The notes under the pieces were generated by a model, which was given only the letters and a program-made list of their open reading frames with translations, was not told the DNA's origin and ran no database searches. A stretch of DNA of 64,000 nt, from contig JADJXQ010000004.1 in NCBI GenBank assembly GCA_016710335.1, positions 372,001 to 436,000 on the forward strand, given 5' to 3'. The position numbers were made by a program, and so were the translations under genes. The stretch's first letter is position 1; the number at the start of each line of letters is the position of its first letter. Shown piece after piece: positions 56,401-64,000 of this stretch. The stretch is from Rhodospirillales bacterium (GTDB lineage Bacteria; Pseudomonadota; Alphaproteobacteria; Rhodospirillales; Defluviicoccaceae).

Positions 56401-56909
56401 CCGGCAGCTTCCTCGAGCAGAATACGGCGTTCCTTGGGCTTGGCGGCGATCAGCATGCCGACCTGCCCCTGGCTCAGAAGGGCCGTCGAGCGCGCCCCGG
56501 TAGCGGCGTCGGCGAACAGCAACTGCACATCGCGGGCGCGCATCTCCTTGCCGTTGACGCGGTAGGTGGAGCCGGAGCCGCGATCGATGCGGCGGCTCAC
56601 TTCCAGCATGTCGAAGCCGTCGAAGGGCGGCGCGGCGGTGTGGCGGGAGTTGTCCAGTTCGATCAGCACCTCCGCGACATTGCGCGACGGCCGGCTGGCG
56701 GTGCCGCCGAAGATCACGTCGTCCATCTCGCCGCCGCGCATGCGCTTGGCGGAGGTCTCGCCCATGACCCAGCGCAACGCCTCGACGAGATTGGACTTGC
56801 CGCAGCCGTTGGGGCCGACGATGCCGGTCGTCCCCGCTTCGATGACTACGTCGGTGGCCTCCACGAACGACTTGAAGCCGGCGAGGCGGAGCCTGGAGAA
56901 GGTCAGCAA
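53436..56909 (-). CDS. smc: Chromosome segregation ATPase SMC
   Basis: This 1157-aa protein has SMC architecture: N-terminal Walker A GPNGCGKSNLVEALRWVMGE, long coiled-coil (residues ~170-500), hinge region (~500-600, with DGGIGVPEALRRRLALIGVV), second coiled-coil (~630-990), and C-terminal signature LLSGGEQALATLAL with Walker B ICVLDEVDAPLDDNNVDRFC. It organises and segregates the chromosome with ScpAB. The length is typical. The dsbA-like gene lies upstream in the same direction, 54 nt before its start. Confidence 0.96.
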   Translation of the reverse strand: MLTFSRLRLAGFKSFVEATDVVIEAGTTGIVGPNGCGKSNLVEALRWVMGETSAKRMRGGEMDDVIFGGTASRPSRNVAEVLIELDNSRHTAAPPFDGFDMLEVSRRIDRGSGSTYRVNGKEMRARDVQLLFADAATGARSTALLSQGQVGMLIAAKPKERRILLEEAAGITGLHSRRHEAELRLKAAAANLERVEDVLAALKTQIQSLEKQARQAARFRNVSERIRQTEATLYAVRWRAVAAAVAAAALQKSEAGAAVVDLTAKATAAAARQAEAAAGLPELRRAQVETAAALQRLTLARDTLDAEERRARGDAAACRSSLEQIGADNKHETALLSDAEQALAMLVHDKLRIEARCVGEDQAKSEAQAALAAATDKVTALDARATALTGAVAAAEASRAALARAVADHDRRLQRLAGRAREVDAQQRALAAETADAAQVAEVEAELAHARQRRDQARAGLEAAEQHRAATAERAAVRLADQRKAETAAARLEAEADALAGLLATGASDDARPLLDLLAATPETAAALAAALGDELLATDQETAAERWRTLDALPAAPQLPEGARPLDGGIGVPEALRRRLALIGVVDGDTAGHALQPRLQPGQRLVSRDGAMWRWDGYAVSAAASASTQRLERRVRLQHVKDTLAAAQAELRSAAAAAAEAKIDADAAVAAERQARAVRQAAEAAHDTARDAAAKLQKRLAQSDSRRSALAEAVAAVESERAEAAAARAGAEAEFNALEDPAAARAHLADLREKLNAARTRQTEARTARDAVAREAEGRRRRLETIARETQSWTARQETARKQFEVLRARQKETEQRLHELVGVPEAIARKRAELLTLIEAADRSRREAADALIAAETEQAAADKGLRAAEAALAEARETRVRAEAAAEQAEQARRELAARIVETLQVPPDRLPPVPEGAEASAAATSGTGENGLERQLERLRREREIIGPVNLRAEQEAQELTGRIDMLAAERDDLERAITKLRRGIAELDREGRERLLASFEDVDRHFRQLFGRLFAGGRAHLTLTESDDPLEAGLEIMASPPGKRLQVLSLLSGGEQALATLALVFAVFLTNPAPICVLDEVDAPLDDNNVDRFCTLVDDIARDSGTRFLIITHHRLTMARMDRLYGVTMSEQGVSQLVSVDLRQAEAMRESA

Positions 56910-56963
56910 CGGCAGGGTCCGCGGCTCACGGCGCGTAGCCCGTCATCAGGGAAATCGCCGGCA

Positions 56964-57629
56964 TCAGTCCGCCACCCCGCGCCCGGCGGCGCCGGAAGCC
57001 CCAGAGGCCTCCAGAGCCGCGTCGATACGTTGCTGCATCGTCGCGAAGTCGACGGCGCCGGTGATCTTGTCGCCGTTGACCAGAAAAGTCGGGGTCGAGT
57101 CGATGTCGTACTCCTCCGCCGCCTCCTGGGCTGCGCTGCGGATGCCGTCCAGAAGTTCCTGGTCGGCGAGACAGGCGTCGAACGTCTCCTTCGACATGCC
57201 GGCGAGGCGGGACAGCTTCTCCAGGTCCTGGACGGGACTGCGGCTGCCGGCCCACCGGGCTTGATTGGCGAACAGCGTCTCCATGAAGCCGAAATAGCGT
57301 TCCCGATCCACACAGCGACTCAGCATCGCCGCCGCCATCGCCAGGTTGTCGAGCGGAAAGTCATGGTAGACGTACCGGACCTTTCCCGGCGTCACGTAGG
57401 CGTCCTTGATCTTCGGCAGGGTCTCGGAGTGGAAGCTTGCGCAGTGCGGACAAGTCAGCGAGGAAAACTCGACGAGGGTCACCGGCGCGTCGTCGCGGCC
57501 CAGCGAGCGCGGCGTGAGCCGGTCATCGAGGCCGATGGTTTTGTCAGGCGTCTCGGCGGCCGCGACGGTAGCGAACCCGCCGCACGCGATGACCGCAGCG
57601 AACATGAGAGAGCCGAACAACCGTACCAT
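56964..57629 (-). CDS. DsbA-family periplasmic thiol-disulfide protein
   Basis: This 221-aa protein has a signal peptide (VRLFGSLMFAAVIACGGFAT), a thioredoxin fold with the CPHC active site (SSLTCPHCASFHSETLPKI) and the DsbA/DsbG-like helical insertion, ending with the cis-Pro strand STPTFLVNGDK. ATG 57629 gives the signal peptide. In alphaproteobacteria this gene commonly sits next to smc and dciA. It may act as disulfide oxidase or isomerase; the CPHC dipeptide favours DsbA-type oxidation. Confidence 0.9.
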   Translation of the reverse strand: MVRLFGSLMFAAVIACGGFATVAAAETPDKTIGLDDRLTPRSLGRDDAPVTLVEFSSLTCPHCASFHSETLPKIKDAYVTPGKVRYVYHDFPLDNLAMAAAMLSRCVDRERYFGFMETLFANQARWAGSRSPVQDLEKLSRLAGMSKETFDACLADQELLDGIRSAAQEAAEEYDIDSTPTFLVNGDKITGAVDFATMQQRIDAALEASGASGAAGRGVAD

Positions 57630-57736
57630 CTGCCGCACGCCGGCCTCCTGATCTACTACATGTGGGAGGAGTCTATGGATCGCCCGCCACTTCGACAAGC
57701 GCCGGTCGCGATAGATGCCGGCATCGTCCGTGGCGG

Positions 57737-58249
57737 CTACGCGTCCGGCTCCGAGTTCGGACGCCGCTGCCGCGTGCCCGCGAACACCGAACGCCCCAGG
57801 GAATCCAAGGCCCGCTTGAGTTCGCCGTCCTCGATGCCGGTGAGTAGAGCGGCGAGTTGTTGCTCCTCGTCTCTGTCGAGCGGTCGCTCTTCTTCGGCCA
57901 CGGGATGCGTCCGCTGCGGCACGGGAGCGTGAACGAATTGCAAACGCTGGATCGCCTCGTAGCCGAAATAGCCGTTGATTCGCTGCAGGAGCTGTGGCTG
58001 CAGGTGTTGCAGCTCCATCGCCATGCCGCCGTTGGCGACCCTGAGCCTGAGCGTGCCGCCCGCGCGCCGCTTCGGCGGGAAGGCTACCTGCTCGGGCATG
58101 GTGACCGCCGCCAGACGTTCGCCGACGATATTCGGCCACTCCGTGATAATGGCGCCATCGGCGAAGCCGCGATGGCGGAACACCGGCCGCACCACCCTGC
58201 TCGCCGCTTCGGCGATCGCCCTCGGCCCGTTCCAACCGCTCTTCTTCAC
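57737..58249 (-). CDS. DUF721 / DciA-like protein
   Basis: This ~170-aa protein has the DUF721 core: VVRPVFRHRGFADGAIITEWPNIVGE, and a second block LRLRVANGGMAMELQHLQPQLLQRINGYFGYEAIQRLQF. DciA proteins load the replicative helicase in bacteria without DnaC. GTG 58249 is chosen because AGGGAG lies 6 nt upstream; the frame is open further upstream but overlaps the divergent mutY. The C-terminus is variable and acidic. Confidence 0.82.
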   Translation of the reverse strand: MKKSGWNGPRAIAEAASRVVRPVFRHRGFADGAIITEWPNIVGERLAAVTMPEQVAFPPKRRAGGTLRLRVANGGMAMELQHLQPQLLQRINGYFGYEAIQRLQFVHAPVPQRTHPVAEEERPLDRDEEQQLAALLTGIEDGELKRALDSLGRSVFAGTRQRRPNSEPDA

Positions 58250-58304
58250 CGAGCGCTCCCTGGTCGTGTCGCTGATCGATCGGTCATGGTAGGAAGTCGG
58301 GACA

Positions 58305-59402
58305 ATGCGCACAATCGACGTTCCGCGCGAACCGCCGGCGGCGCCTCTCGACGCTGCTGCACGCCGCCGGTTGCTGGACTGGTACGACCGGCACCGCCGC
58401 GACCTGCCGTGGCGGGCGCGACCCGGCGAGCGTCCCCATCCGTACCGGGTCTGGCTCAGCGAGATCATGTTGCAGCAGACCACGGTGGCAACGGTGCGCG
58501 GCTATTTCGGCCTGTTCGTCGCGCGATGGCCGCGGGTGGAGGACATGGCCGCCGCCGACCTCGACGCCATCCTCGTCGCCTGGCAGGGGCTCGGCTACTA
58601 CGCCCGCGCCCGCAACCTGCACGCCTGCGCCCGGGTGGTGACGGAACGTCACGGCGGGCGCTTCCCCGACGCGGAACACGCCTTGCGGCAGCTTCCCGGC
58701 ATCGGTGACTACACGGCGGCCGCCATCGCCGCCATTGCCTTCGGGCGGCCGACGGTGCCGGTCGATGGCAACGTGCTCCGCGTCCTCGCCCGCATTCATG
58801 CCGTCGGAACGCCGCTGCCGACGGCGCGAACCGTCATCGGAGCGTATGCGCGCACCCTGGCGAGCGACGAGCGGCCAGGCGATTTCGCCCAGGCGCTGAT
58901 GGATCTGGGCGCTGCAGTCTGCACGCCGCGCGCACCCCGCTGCCTGGCCTGCCCGTGGTCGCATGACTGCAGAGGGTTGCGGCAAGGCCGGCCGGAGGCT
59001 TTCCCCGTGGCAGCCCGCCGCATCGCCCGCCCCACCCGGCACGGCGCCGCGTTCTGGGCCCTGCGGGACGACGGAGCGGTGCTGTTCCGCCGGCGTCCGC
59101 CGAACGGGCTGCTCGGCGGCATGATGGAGGTGCCGTCGACCGCGTGGCGCTCCGATCCCTGGCCGTTCGAGGATGCCATACCCTTCGCGCCGGCGGTGGC
59201 GGAGTGGCGGCCGGTGCCGGGCCGCGTCGTCCACGCCTTCACCCATTTTCGCCTCGAGTTGACGGTGCTGACGGCGCGCGTGACGGCCACCACCGCCGAT
59301 GGCGATTGGCACCTGCCCGACCGCCTCGATCATCTGGCGCTGCCGACGCTGATAAAGAAGGTGGTGCGCCATGTGTCGTCAGCCGGCGCCGTCGATGGTT
59401 GA
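58305..59402 (+). CDS. mutY: Adenine DNA glycosylase MutY
   Basis: This 365-aa enzyme removes A opposite 8-oxoG. Motifs: RVWLSEIMLQQTTVATVRGY with the catalytic Glu, helix-hairpin-helix LPGIGDYTAAAI, catalytic Asp in PVDGNVLRVLAR, four-Cys [4Fe-4S] motif CTPRAPRCLACPWSHDC (C-x6-C-x2-C-x5-C), and a C-terminal NUDIX-like 8-oxoG recognition domain (residues ~235-355). It converges on the next gene with a 24-bp overlap of coding ends. Confidence 0.95.
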   Translation: MRTIDVPREPPAAPLDAAARRRLLDWYDRHRRDLPWRARPGERPHPYRVWLSEIMLQQTTVATVRGYFGLFVARWPRVEDMAAADLDAILVAWQGLGYYARARNLHACARVVTERHGGRFPDAEHALRQLPGIGDYTAAAIAAIAFGRPTVPVDGNVLRVLARIHAVGTPLPTARTVIGAYARTLASDERPGDFAQALMDLGAAVCTPRAPRCLACPWSHDCRGLRQGRPEAFPVAARRIARPTRHGAAFWALRDDGAVLFRRRPPNGLLGGMMEVPSTAWRSDPWPFEDAIPFAPAVAEWRPVPGRVVHAFTHFRLELTVLTARVTATTADGDWHLPDRLDHLALPTLIKKVVRHVSSAGAVDG

Positions 59403-60185
59403 CGCCTGATCGTTGGCAGCCCACGCCGCCGGGTGCACGGCGGCGTCTGCGAACACGTCCTCGCCGCGGAGCCACCGCGCCTCGGCGTCGTCGGCATCGA
59501 TGGCGATGCGCAACGCCGCATTGAACTCCAGGATGCCGGCGCGCAAGCCCACCTTGCTGGCTGCAACGGCCAGGGCGGTGCTCTCCATCATCTTGAGGCG
59601 GTGGGGGAAGGCCGGCGCCAGGCGCCGCGCCGGCTCGCCGTGCATCAGCCGCTCGCACGCGCCGGCGTCCATGGACACCTCGGCCCGGCACGAGAACGGC
59701 CGCACCCCGTAAGCCGAGCAGCGTCCGTCGACCAGCATCGGGCACGGCATCTCGGGCCCGATGCGCTGGTGTGGTGCGAGCCCGCGCGTGCGGTCGTCGG
59801 TCGCCCGGATCCGCGCCACGGCGGCGTCGCGCTGTGCTCGCGGCCAGGCGCGAACGGCGGCGGCTGCAAGCAGGGCCTCCGGCGCCGACGCCGCAACATA
59901 GGCATGGCAGCAGAACGAGCATCCCCGGCGGCAGGCGAGAGCCTCCGCCCGGAAATGGCGCGCCATGCTGCGGTCGAACGCCCGGTGGGCGGCGTCGGCG
60001 GCGTCGCGGGCGCGGCGGGAGTTGCCGGCGTTGGACAACACGCCGTGCAGAATTGCGACCTGCGCAGTCAGCCCGGCCCGATCCGGCAGCGGCGCAGAAC
60101 GCCCCTGACCTGCCGCGGGCGTCGTCGCTTGCCGACGATGCTGCGGGACCTTGTCTGCTGCTTTCGGCGCCTTGTGGTCCGCCAT
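59379..60185 (-). CDS. YkgJ-like Cys-cluster protein
   Basis: This 268-aa protein carries a cysteine cluster: ACRRGCSFCCHAYV, PCPMLVDGRCSAYGVRPFSCR and MDAGACERLM, a pattern of the YkgJ/Fe-S or zinc chelating family. A ~75-residue low-complexity N-terminus precedes it. Function of the family is not established. It overlaps the end of mutY. Confidence 0.8.
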   Translation of the reverse strand: MADHKAPKAADKVPQHRRQATTPAAGQGRSAPLPDRAGLTAQVAILHGVLSNAGNSRRARDAADAAHRAFDRSMARHFRAEALACRRGCSFCCHAYVAASAPEALLAAAAVRAWPRAQRDAAVARIRATDDRTRGLAPHQRIGPEMPCPMLVDGRCSAYGVRPFSCRAEVSMDAGACERLMHGEPARRLAPAFPHRLKMMESTALAVAASKVGLRAGILEFNAALRIAIDADDAEARWLRGEDVFADAAVHPAAWAANDQASTIDGAG

Positions 60186-60309
60186 GGTCGCTCTTCAAGA
60201 CCTCGACTGCGGGGCGGCGGCTTGCGGCCGCCATTCTCGGACGAGCATTCTACCGCGTTCTCGAACGGCGCCAAATGAACACCTCCAAACCCGCCCGTCG
60301 AAGATTCCG

Positions 60310-60339
60310 TGATCCGGCGCCCGACTGGCGGCGTAGGTC
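60310..60339 (+). promoter_or_regulatory. Predicted RpoE (ChrR-controlled sigma) promoter
   Basis: TGATCC (60310-60315), an 18-nt spacer, and TAGGTC (60334-60339) resemble the TGATCC-N~18-TAAGA promoters recognised by RpoE of Rhodobacter. It is ~30 nt before the sigma gene start, so the operon would be autoregulated. Confidence 0.6.
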
Positions 60340-60369
60340 TTCAGTGAATTGCAGCGTCGGAAGGTCGTC

Positions 60370-61026
60370 ATGAATGCCATTGCCTGCGTCGCCCAGTACG
60401 AAGGCTGCTTGCCGGGGGTGCTTTATGGTAGACCTGTTTTCATGCGACGTACGGCACCCAAATTCGGCGAGTCGTTATCGAGCGACGAGTTGAGCGAACT
60501 GCTGCATGCGGTTTCGATCGACCGCGACCGCGGCGCTTTCGCGCGCCTGTTCAGCTACTTCGCGCCGCGGCTGAAGGCATTCGGCCTGCGCCAGGGCGCC
60601 GATCTGGCGGCGGCCGAGGAACTGGTGCAGGAAACCATGCTGGCGGTGTGGCGGAAGGCCGCCACCTTCGACCGCAACCTTGCGACCCCGACCACGTGGA
60701 TCTTCACGATCGTGCGCAACAAGCGCATCGACATGTTCCGCCGGGAAAACCGCGTCGAGGTAGCCGTCGACGAAGACCTTGATGCACCTTCGGACGAGAC
60801 ACCCGCCGACGAACTCTATGGCATGGCACGCTCCGGCGAGGCGCTGCGGCAGGCGCTGCGCATGCTGCCGGAGGACCAGTTGGCGGTGCTCAAGAAGGCG
60901 TTCTTCGAAGACAAGTCGCACAGCGTCATCGCGGCGGAGATGAAGCTCCCGCTCGGAACGGTCAAGTCTCGCATCCGCCTCGCGCTGGCGCGGTTGCGCT
61001 CACACTTGCCGGAGGACCGGCCATGA
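60370..61026 (+). CDS. rpoE: ECF sigma factor, RpoE of the RpoE-ChrR pair
   Basis: This sigma-70-family group IV factor has region 2 (AFARLFSYFAPRLKAFGL ... LVQETMLAVWRKAATFD ... TWIFTIVRNKRIDMFRR) and region 4 (LPEDQLAVLKKAFFEDKSHS, LPLGTVKSRIRLALARL). ATG 60370 follows GGAAGG by 5 nt and the predicted promoter by ~30 nt; ATG 60442 (MRRTAPKFGE) is the alternative and gives the more usual length. It overlaps chrR by 4 nt. The family responds to singlet oxygen in phototrophs and to oxidative or metal stress. Confidence 0.88.
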   Translation: MNAIACVAQYEGCLPGVLYGRPVFMRRTAPKFGESLSSDELSELLHAVSIDRDRGAFARLFSYFAPRLKAFGLRQGADLAAAEELVQETMLAVWRKAATFDRNLATPTTWIFTIVRNKRIDMFRRENRVEVAVDEDLDAPSDETPADELYGMARSGEALRQALRMLPEDQLAVLKKAFFEDKSHSVIAAEMKLPLGTVKSRIRLALARLRSHLPEDRP

Positions 61027-61703
61027 TTCGTCATCATCCGGCGCCGGAACTGCTCCTGGACTACGCCGTCGGCAGCACGCCGGAGGCCCTCAGCCTCATC
61101 GTGGCCTGCCATGCCACCCGGTGCACGCCATGCCGCGCCGACGTCAACCGGTACGAGGAGATCGGCGCCGCGCTGCTCGAAACACTCGAGCCGGCGCCCG
61201 CCGACGAGGCGCTGCTGACGGCGGTCATGGCGAGGCTGGATGAGCCGCAGGCGCAGGCGCAGGCCGGCCCGCCTGTTCTCGAAAGACAGGCACTCCGTGA
61301 GAAAACCGGAGCCAAGGATCGGGTGATCCCGCCGCCGCTCCGCCCTTATCTCGGCGGATCGGTGGACACGCTGCCGTGGCGGCGGGTAGGGCGATTGTTC
61401 CACGAAGCCAGGCTCCCCCTTCCAAGCAAGACAGTAATCGCGAAGCTGATGCGTTTCAGCGCCGGCAGCGTCATGCCGGTGCACACCCACCGCGGCCATG
61501 AGTACACCATGGTTCTCTCGGGAGCGTACAAGGATGGGGACGATCGGTTCGTCCCCGGCGACTTCGATGCGCGCGACGCAACCCATCGGCATCAGCCGAA
61601 GATCGAAGAGGAAGAGGACTGCCTTGCCCTGGTGGTCGTCGACGCACCGGTCAAGCTGACCGGCATGTTCGGCCGGCTCCTCAATCCATTCCTCAGGACC
61701 TGA
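61023..61703 (+). CDS. chrR: Anti-sigma factor ChrR (zinc, cupin)
   Basis: This 226-aa protein has the N-terminal zinc-binding anti-sigma domain (HPAPELLLDYAVG and the His-x3-Cys-x2-Cys motif CHATRCTPC) and a C-terminal cupin domain with metal residues in VMPVHTHRGHEYTMVLSG and a later His (THRHQP). ChrR binds RpoE and releases it on singlet oxygen. The gene is co-translated with rpoE. Confidence 0.9.
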   Translation: MIRHHPAPELLLDYAVGSTPEALSLIVACHATRCTPCRADVNRYEEIGAALLETLEPAPADEALLTAVMARLDEPQAQAQAGPPVLERQALREKTGAKDRVIPPPLRPYLGGSVDTLPWRRVGRLFHEARLPLPSKTVIAKLMRFSAGSVMPVHTHRGHEYTMVLSGAYKDGDDRFVPGDFDARDATHRHQPKIEEEEDCLALVVVDAPVKLTGMFGRLLNPFLRT

Positions 61704-61840
61704 AGCCGGCCGCCTCGCATCAGCCCAGGGCGCAACTGCGGAGCGTATTGCGCCGACCCCTTGAATTCCCGCCTCATGCCGCCGAACTCTGATCGGTAGG
61801 CCCTCCCACCGGGGGAGGGGTCGGGAAGGGAGAGGGACCC

Positions 61841-62041
61841 ATGGTCAAGCTCAAAGTGGACGGTATGACCTGCGAACACTGCGCCGCAGCGGTGAAGAAC
61901 GCGCTGTCCGGCGTCCCAGGAGTCGTCAAGGTCGTCGGGGTGAGCCTCGACCGCGGCGAGGCCGTCGTCGAGGGGCAGCCGGACCCGAAGGCCCTGATTG
62001 CGGCCGTCGAGGCCGAGGGCTACCGCGCCGAAGCGGCCTGA
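61841..62041 (+). CDS. copZ: Copper chaperone CopZ (HMA domain)
   Basis: This 66-aa protein is a single heavy-metal-associated domain: VKLKVDGMTCEHCAAAVKNAL with MTCxxC, and the ferredoxin-like fold end AIAAVEAEGYRAE-type (LIAAVEAEGYRAEAA). It hands Cu(I) to CopA. The start has GGGAGAGGGA upstream. Order copZ-csoR-copA, all on the + strand. Confidence 0.93.
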   Translation: MVKLKVDGMTCEHCAAAVKNALSGVPGVVKVVGVSLDRGEAVVEGQPDPKALIAAVEAEGYRAEAA

Positions 62042-62045
62042 CCGC

Positions 62046-62336
62046 ATGGCCGAGCGCGGCTGCGCACTCCGGCTCGATGCCGGCACCCGCGACGATGCGG
62101 GGCGGCGCCTTCGCACCGTCAAGGGCCACGTCGAAGGCATCCTCCGCATGCTGGAGGACGAGACGGTCTATTGCGTCGATGTTCTCAAGCAGATCAAGGC
62201 GGTGGAGGGCGCCCTTCATAAAGTGGGCGACTTGGTTCTGCGGAGCCATCTGCATGACCACGTGGTCACCGCCGGGGCCCGCGGCGACAGCGAGCGCATC
62301 ATCGAGGAATTGATGGAAGTCCTGAAGTATCGCTGA
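62046..62336 (+). CDS. csoR: CsoR/RcnR-family metal-sensing repressor
   Basis: This 96-aa all-helical DUF156 protein has RLRTVKGHVEGILRMLEDET, Cys43 in VYCVDVLKQIKAVEGAL and SHLHDHVV near residue 70. In Cu-CsoR the metal ligands are Cys-His-Cys; here the third position is His72 rather than Cys, as in RcnR/FrmR-like members. It starts 5 nt after copZ and probably represses the operon. Cu sensing is likely by context, but the ligand set leaves Ni/Co or another signal open. Confidence 0.88.
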   Translation: MAERGCALRLDAGTRDDAGRRLRTVKGHVEGILRMLEDETVYCVDVLKQIKAVEGALHKVGDLVLRSHLHDHVVTAGARGDSERIIEELMEVLKYR

Positions 62337-62386
62337 GTTTGGCGCGGCTATCGCGCTGGAGAACTTGGCACAGCGGGCAAACACGA

Positions 62387-64000
<1,614 letters not shown>

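Overview
The window is high-GC DNA with the gene content and gene order of an alphaproteobacterium, most likely a Rhodospirillales-type organism. The supporting features are an F0 operon with split b and b' subunits (atpI-B-E-b'-b), a DUF1476 F1-ATPase zeta subunit, a RpoE/ChrR singlet-oxygen sigma/anti-sigma pair, and the order smc - dsbA - DUF721/dciA - mutY. It appears chromosomal. I found no rRNA, tRNA, prophage or transposase gene. This assignment rests on gene content only; I ran no database search.

Layout. 1-3.3 kb: 3' part of a large RTX (T1SS-type) protein built of tandem repeats, with several reading-frame breaks. 3.6-10.8 kb: mixed metabolic genes (ornithine cyclodeaminase family, lipoprotein, gpt, a frameshifted DUF1264 gene, DUF2062, an MFS transporter, purB, zeta subunit). 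10.9-16.4 kb: branched-chain amino-acid ABC operon livK-H-M-G-F on the minus strand, interrupted between livM and livG by a parDE toxin-antitoxin pair flanked by a 55-bp direct repeat. 16.6-23.1 kb: a YgiD-type dioxygenase and a Cus-like Cu/Ag RND efflux operon. 23.3-33.05 kb: a tightly overlapping six-gene operon (thioesterase, molybdopterin oxidoreductase, fused FeS/membrane subunit, IorA, IorB, PaaK) that looks like an anaerobic arylacetate/arylpyruvate oxidation module of PadBCD type. 33.1-40.5 kb: a complete type II-C CRISPR-Cas locus with a 42-repeat array, cas2, cas1, a 1034-aa cas9 and a tracrRNA candidate with its own promoter and terminator.

40.9-48.8 kb: MarR regulator, SMR exporter, universal stress protein, App1-like phosphatase with TspO, a TIR-domain protein with an unrecognised C-terminal half divergent from a small hydrophobic protein, an ABM-fold protein, and an amino-acid ABC ATPase plus binding protein without permease. 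48.8-53.4 kb: recQ (frame-broken) and the F0 operon with a strong promoter. 53.4-60.2 kb: smc, dsbA-like, dciA-like, mutY, a YkgJ-like protein. 60.3-64 kb: rpoE-chrR with a recognisable sigma-E promoter, then copZ-csoR-copA (copA runs off the window).

The points most worth a second look are: (i) the TIR/hydrophobic-protein divergent locus, a candidate undescribed defence or stress effector; (ii) the CRISPR locus, where the repeat carries its own -10 element, the array has no obvious leader and is decayed at both ends, and the cas9 upstream region is itself repeat-derived; (iii) the PadC-PadD fusion and the missing FeS cysteine in the PadB-like subunit; (iv) the parDE insertion that duplicated an overlapping livM/livG junction and so preserved both genes; (v) a collinear ~130-bp intergenic element present twice; and (vi) single-base frame breaks in four otherwise well-conserved genes, which may be real or may be sequence errors.
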